A stretch of DNA of 7,856 nt from an uncultured bacterium (GTDB lineage: Bacteria > Patescibacteriota > Minisyncoccia > Minisyncoccales > JAQTVQ01). Within the stretch, counting starts at the first letter, position 1. Every line of letters begins with the position of its first letter. Shown in pieces: positions 6,102 through 7,856 of the stretch. Location: NCBI GenBank assembly GCA_903839905.1, contig CAIMDX010000013.1, positions 1 through 7,856 on the forward strand, written 5' to 3'. A model generated the notes under the pieces. It saw only the letters and a program-made list of their open reading frames with translations. It was not told where the DNA came from and made no database searches. A program made the position numbers and the translations under genes.

Positions 6102-6131
6102 ATATTACAACATTTTGACAGATATTGTCAA
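6102..6131 (-). promoter_or_regulatory. Promoter of the 5817-6065 gene
   Basis: On the reverse strand, a perfect TTGACA -35 (6131-6126) is followed after 18 bases by TAATAT (6107-6102, four of six matches to the -10 consensus). The start would be near 6095, giving a leader of about 30 bases. Confidence 0.65.
6115..6131. promoter_or_regulatory. TTGACA-N5-TGTCAA dyad in the divergent intergenic region
   Basis: The perfect inverted repeat TTGACA-GATAT-TGTCAA has one arm that is the -35 box of the reverse gene. The mirrored arm gives a -35-like box on the forward strand. A protein bound here would cover the reverse promoter, so it is a candidate autoregulatory operator for the winged-helix-like product. 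It could also be chance around a TTGACA box. Confidence 0.45.
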
Positions 6132-6152
6132 TTTTTTTATTGAAATTACAAT
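6131..6152. repeat. AT-rich direct repeat, copy 2
   Basis: The 22-base partner of 5679-5701: A, seven T, ATTG, then AAATTACAAT. It lies upstream of the -35 box of the 5817-6065 gene and about 66 bases before the murD start. A weak forward promoter, TTGTCA-N16-TACAAT (6125-6152), can also be drawn through it. Confidence 0.4.
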
Positions 6153-6181
6153 TTTATCTCTCTGGCTGAAAATCATCAACT

Positions 6182-6210
6182 TTGACGCAAACCGCTTTTA
6201 AAAATATAAT
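6182..6210 (+). promoter_or_regulatory. Promoter of murD, placed for a leaderless mRNA
   Basis: TTGACG (6182-6187, five of six), exactly 17 bases, then perfect TATAAT (6205-6210). The usual start point 6-8 bases after the -10 box falls at 6217-6218, on or next to the ATG at 6218. The message would therefore have essentially no leader, which agrees with the lack of a usable Shine-Dalgarno sequence. Confidence 0.75.
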
Positions 6211-6217
6211 CAGAGTA

Positions 6218-7576
6218 ATGGAATTAAAGGAACTTAAAGGGAAAAAGGTGCTGATCTTGGGCTTTGGCAGGGAAGGGCAAAGCTCTTTTGAGCTGGTTAA
6301 AAAACTTTATCCTCAAAACCGGCTGGGAATTGCTGACCAAATAGAGCCGGAGGCTTTCCAAAAAAAGTTTCCGGAATTGGCACAGGATAAAAATATCGAT
6401 CTCCTCCTCGGGAAAAACTACCTTACCGCAATAGGGGAATACGATGTCGTCATTAAAACTCCTGGCATTCCGTTAAGCGCCGTTAAACCGTTATTAAAAA
6501 AAGGTGCTAAAGTTACCAACCAAACCGAAATTTTTTTGGCAAACTGCCCGGGCAAAGTGATAGGCGTTACCGGCACCAAAGGCAAAAGCACTGCCAGCGC
6601 CCTGACCTATAAGATTTTAAAAGAAGGTCTCCTTCGCCCTGCTGGGCTTCGGCGAACCAAAGTCCAATTAGTTGGAAATATAGGAAAGCCGGCTTTAGAT
6701 TTTCTGCTGAAAGCTAAGCCGCAGGATATTTTCGTTTATGAGATGTCCTGCCACCAATTGGCCGAACTGAAGCAAAGCCCCCATATAGCGGTTTTTTTGA
6801 ATCTTTATCCGGAACATCTGGACTATTATAAAAACTTTGCCGCTTATGCCAAGGCCAAAGCAAATATTACCCGCTGGCAAAATAAAAATGACTGGCTGAT
6901 TTTCAATCCGGCCGACGAAAAGGTGGCGAAAATCGCCGAAACCAGCTTGGCAAAGAAAATAGAAATTGATCCCTTAAAAGCGAAAAAAATCATCGGCCAG
7001 GAAAAAACCTATTTGAAAGGGGATTTCAATTTGTTGAATATGGCCGCCGCGATTGAAACAGGAAAAATATTCAAAATTCCCGAAGCAAAAATTTTACAGG
7101 CCATTAAAAATTTCAAGCCGCTGGAGCACCGTTTGGAAAAAATTGGGCCGTATTCAGGAATAACCTTCTATAATGATGCGCTTTCAACAATTGAACAAAG
7201 CGCAATTGCCGCAATGGACGCTCTGGGTCCCCAAGTTGAAACTATCCTGCTTGGCGGTTTTGACCGGGGATTAACCTTTAAAAATCTAGCAAAGAAAATT
7301 TTATCCAGCAATCTCAAGACTTTAATCTTGTTTCCGACAACCGGGCAAAAAATATTGGACGAGGTTAAAAAACAGTCAAAAGACGATAAAAATCTGCCTC
7401 AATCTTTCTTTGTTGACAATATGGCTGATGCCGTAAAACTAGCTTACGAAAACACCCGAAAAGGAAAAATCTGTCTGATGTCTTGCGCCTCAACCAGTTT
7501 CAGCCTATTCCGCGATTACCAGGAGAAAGGCAATCTTTTTAAAAAATATGCCGAAGAACTAAACCCTGTTAAATAA
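6218..7576 (+). CDS. murD: MurD-family ligase: UDP-MurNAc-L-Ala--glutamate ligase (likely the L-Glu-adding MurD2 type)
   Basis: A 452-residue cytoplasmic Mur ligase that adds glutamate to UDP-MurNAc-L-Ala with ATP. The N-terminal Rossmann-like domain carries GFGREG (15-20). The central ATPase domain has GTKGKST (119-125), GNIG (153-156), then SCHQLAEL, NLYPEHLDYY and the YAKAKANI lysine region. The C-terminal domain has FYNDALST and LGGFDRGL. The D-Glu-contacting stretch of E. coli MurD (LSPACAS) reads LMSCASTSFSLF here, which may reflect altered amino-acid choice. With murL in the same cluster, an L-Glu-specific MurD2 role is likely but inferred. A palindromic insertion of about 8-10 residues (LLRPAGLRRT, 138-147) follows the P-loop helix. 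The ATG at 6218 is chosen because the upstream in-frame TTG (6182) is part of the promoter's -35 box. Confidence 0.9.
   Translation: MELKELKGKKVLILGFGREGQSSFELVKKLYPQNRLGIADQIEPEAFQKKFPELAQDKNIDLLLGKNYLTAIGEYDVVIKTPGIPLSAVKPLLKKGAKVTNQTEIFLANCPGKVIGVTGTKGKSTASALTYKILKEGLLRPAGLRRTKVQLVGNIGKPALDFLLKAKPQDIFVYEMSCHQLAELKQSPHIAVFLNLYPEHLDYYKNFAAYAKAKANITRWQNKNDWLIFNPADEKVAKIAETSLAKKIEIDPLKAKKIIGQEKTYLKGDFNLLNMAAAIETGKIFKIPEAKILQAIKNFKPLEHRLEKIGPYSGITFYNDALSTIEQSAIAAMDALGPQVETILLGGFDRGLTFKNLAKKILSSNLKTLILFPTTGQKILDEVKKQSKDDKNLPQSFFVDNMADAVKLAYENTRKGKICLMSCASTSFSLFRDYQEKGNLFKKYAEELNPVK
6626..6658. repeat. In-frame palindromic insertion in murD
   Basis: TTCGCC (6633-6638) pairs with GGCGAA (6651-6656), and GCCC (6636-6639) can pair with GGGC (6644-6647). 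The block is more GC-rich than its surroundings and encodes LLRPAGLRRT. By my recollection of E. coli MurD, the distance from GKST to GNIG is about eight residues longer here, and the extra residues map to this block. It is a multiple of three, so the frame is kept. Confidence 0.65.
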
Positions 7577-7591
7577 TTTTCAACTAAGACC

Positions 7592-7804
7592 ATGCAAAAA
7601 ATAGGCTCGCCCCAAAAACCCCACCAGCCCGATTTTATCTTAATAGGCATCTTGGCGTCTTTGATCCTGATAGGTATTTTAGTTTTAGCTACTGCTTCTG
7701 TCCCTTATTCATTAAAAATCACCGGGACCCCAAACTACTTTTTGTTCAAACAGCTAATCACCGGCCTGGTAGGATTAGTTGCCGGCGCGAAGACTGATCG
7801 ATAG
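7592..7804 (+). CDS. ftsW: FtsW/RodA N-terminal fragment, interrupted
   Basis: Begins 15 bases after the murD stop. The first 65 or so residues match the start of an SEDS-family glycan polymerase: a short polar N-terminus with PDFILIGILASLILIGILVL as the first membrane helix, then the LATASVPYS serine-rich turn (family: LxSAS), then YFLFKQLITGLVGLVAG entering the second helix. The family normally runs to about 350-400 residues with 8-10 helices. Here the helix breaks off after VAGA and a stop follows five codons later. None of the three forward frames continues as a membrane protein. The cause is probably a chimeric or mis-assembled end, not a biological truncation. It would polymerise lipid II glycan if complete. 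FtsW versus RodA cannot be settled from this fragment; position after murD favours FtsW. Confidence 0.75.
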   Translation: MQKIGSPQKPHQPDFILIGILASLILIGILVLATASVPYSLKITGTPNYFLFKQLITGLVGLVAGAKTDR

Positions 7805-7856
7805 ATTTTCCATCCCCTGTCCGGGTTGCATGTGATTGGCAATCTGCCCGATCACA
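7787..7856. other. Foreign-looking tail at the window end
   Basis: These 70 bases are about half G+C by hand count (36 of 70), unlike the AT-rich genes before them, and they break ftsW. On the reverse strand, one frame is open from the window edge to about 7778 and reads VIGQIANHMQPGQGMENL followed by SISLRAG. This vaguely recalls the C-terminal domain of flagellar hook-length protein FliK. If so, DNA from another organism was joined here. The protein resemblance is a weak impression. Confidence 0.4.

Noticed and set aside
6182..6217. TTG start giving a 12-residue longer MurD
   Set aside because: The TTG is part of a TTGACG-N17-TATAAT promoter. The ATG at 6218 gives the normal N-terminus of the ligase.
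31..7576. Alternative genetic code with UGA as glycine (as in Gracilibacteria/SR1)
   Set aside because: None of the assigned genes uses TGA as stop, but all families are full length without in-frame TGA, so nothing requires recoding.

Overview
The window is AT-rich and densely packed, and most likely comes from a Candidate Phyla Radiation (Patescibacteria/Parcubacteria-like) bacterium. This is an inference. It rests on genes that abut or overlap by one base, weak or absent Shine-Dalgarno sequences, a short archaeal-type aspartyl-tRNA synthetase, divergent murein enzymes, and short palindromic repeats both between and inside genes. All long frames are intact with TGA read as stop, so the genetic code is the ordinary bacterial one.

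Layout: (1) 31-396, a stand-alone response-regulator receiver with a TATAAT box at the window edge. (2) 440-5279, four forward genes with junctions of +2, 0 and -1 bases: aspS, a D-Ala-D-Ala carboxypeptidase, mraY and a MurL-type glutamate epimerase. This run ends in tandem hairpins and a strong bidirectional terminator. (3) 5405-6065, two small reverse-strand genes for basic, winged-helix-like proteins. Each has its own consensus-like promoter and its own terminator. (4) 6218-7576, a forward murD-family ligase with a TTGACG-N17-TATAAT promoter so close to the ATG that its mRNA may be leaderless. (5) 7592-7804, the N-terminus of FtsW/RodA, which stops abruptly in sequence that looks foreign (possible contig-end chimera).

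The enzymes fit one pathway, the building of peptidoglycan precursor and its handling at the membrane. The most interesting reading is that D-glutamate is not made by glutamate racemase. Instead a MurD2-type ligase would add L-Glu to UDP-MurNAc-L-Ala and MurL would then epimerise that residue, as described for Xanthomonas oryzae. MraY would load the completed pentapeptide onto undecaprenyl phosphate, FtsW/RodA would polymerise it, and the carboxypeptidase would trim stem peptides. The two reverse genes split this murein cluster and could be local regulators.

Other points of note are an in-frame palindromic insertion in the ATPase domain of MurD, Asp-to-Glu and other motif substitutions in MraY, and dyad-symmetric sequences at the promoters of both small genes.
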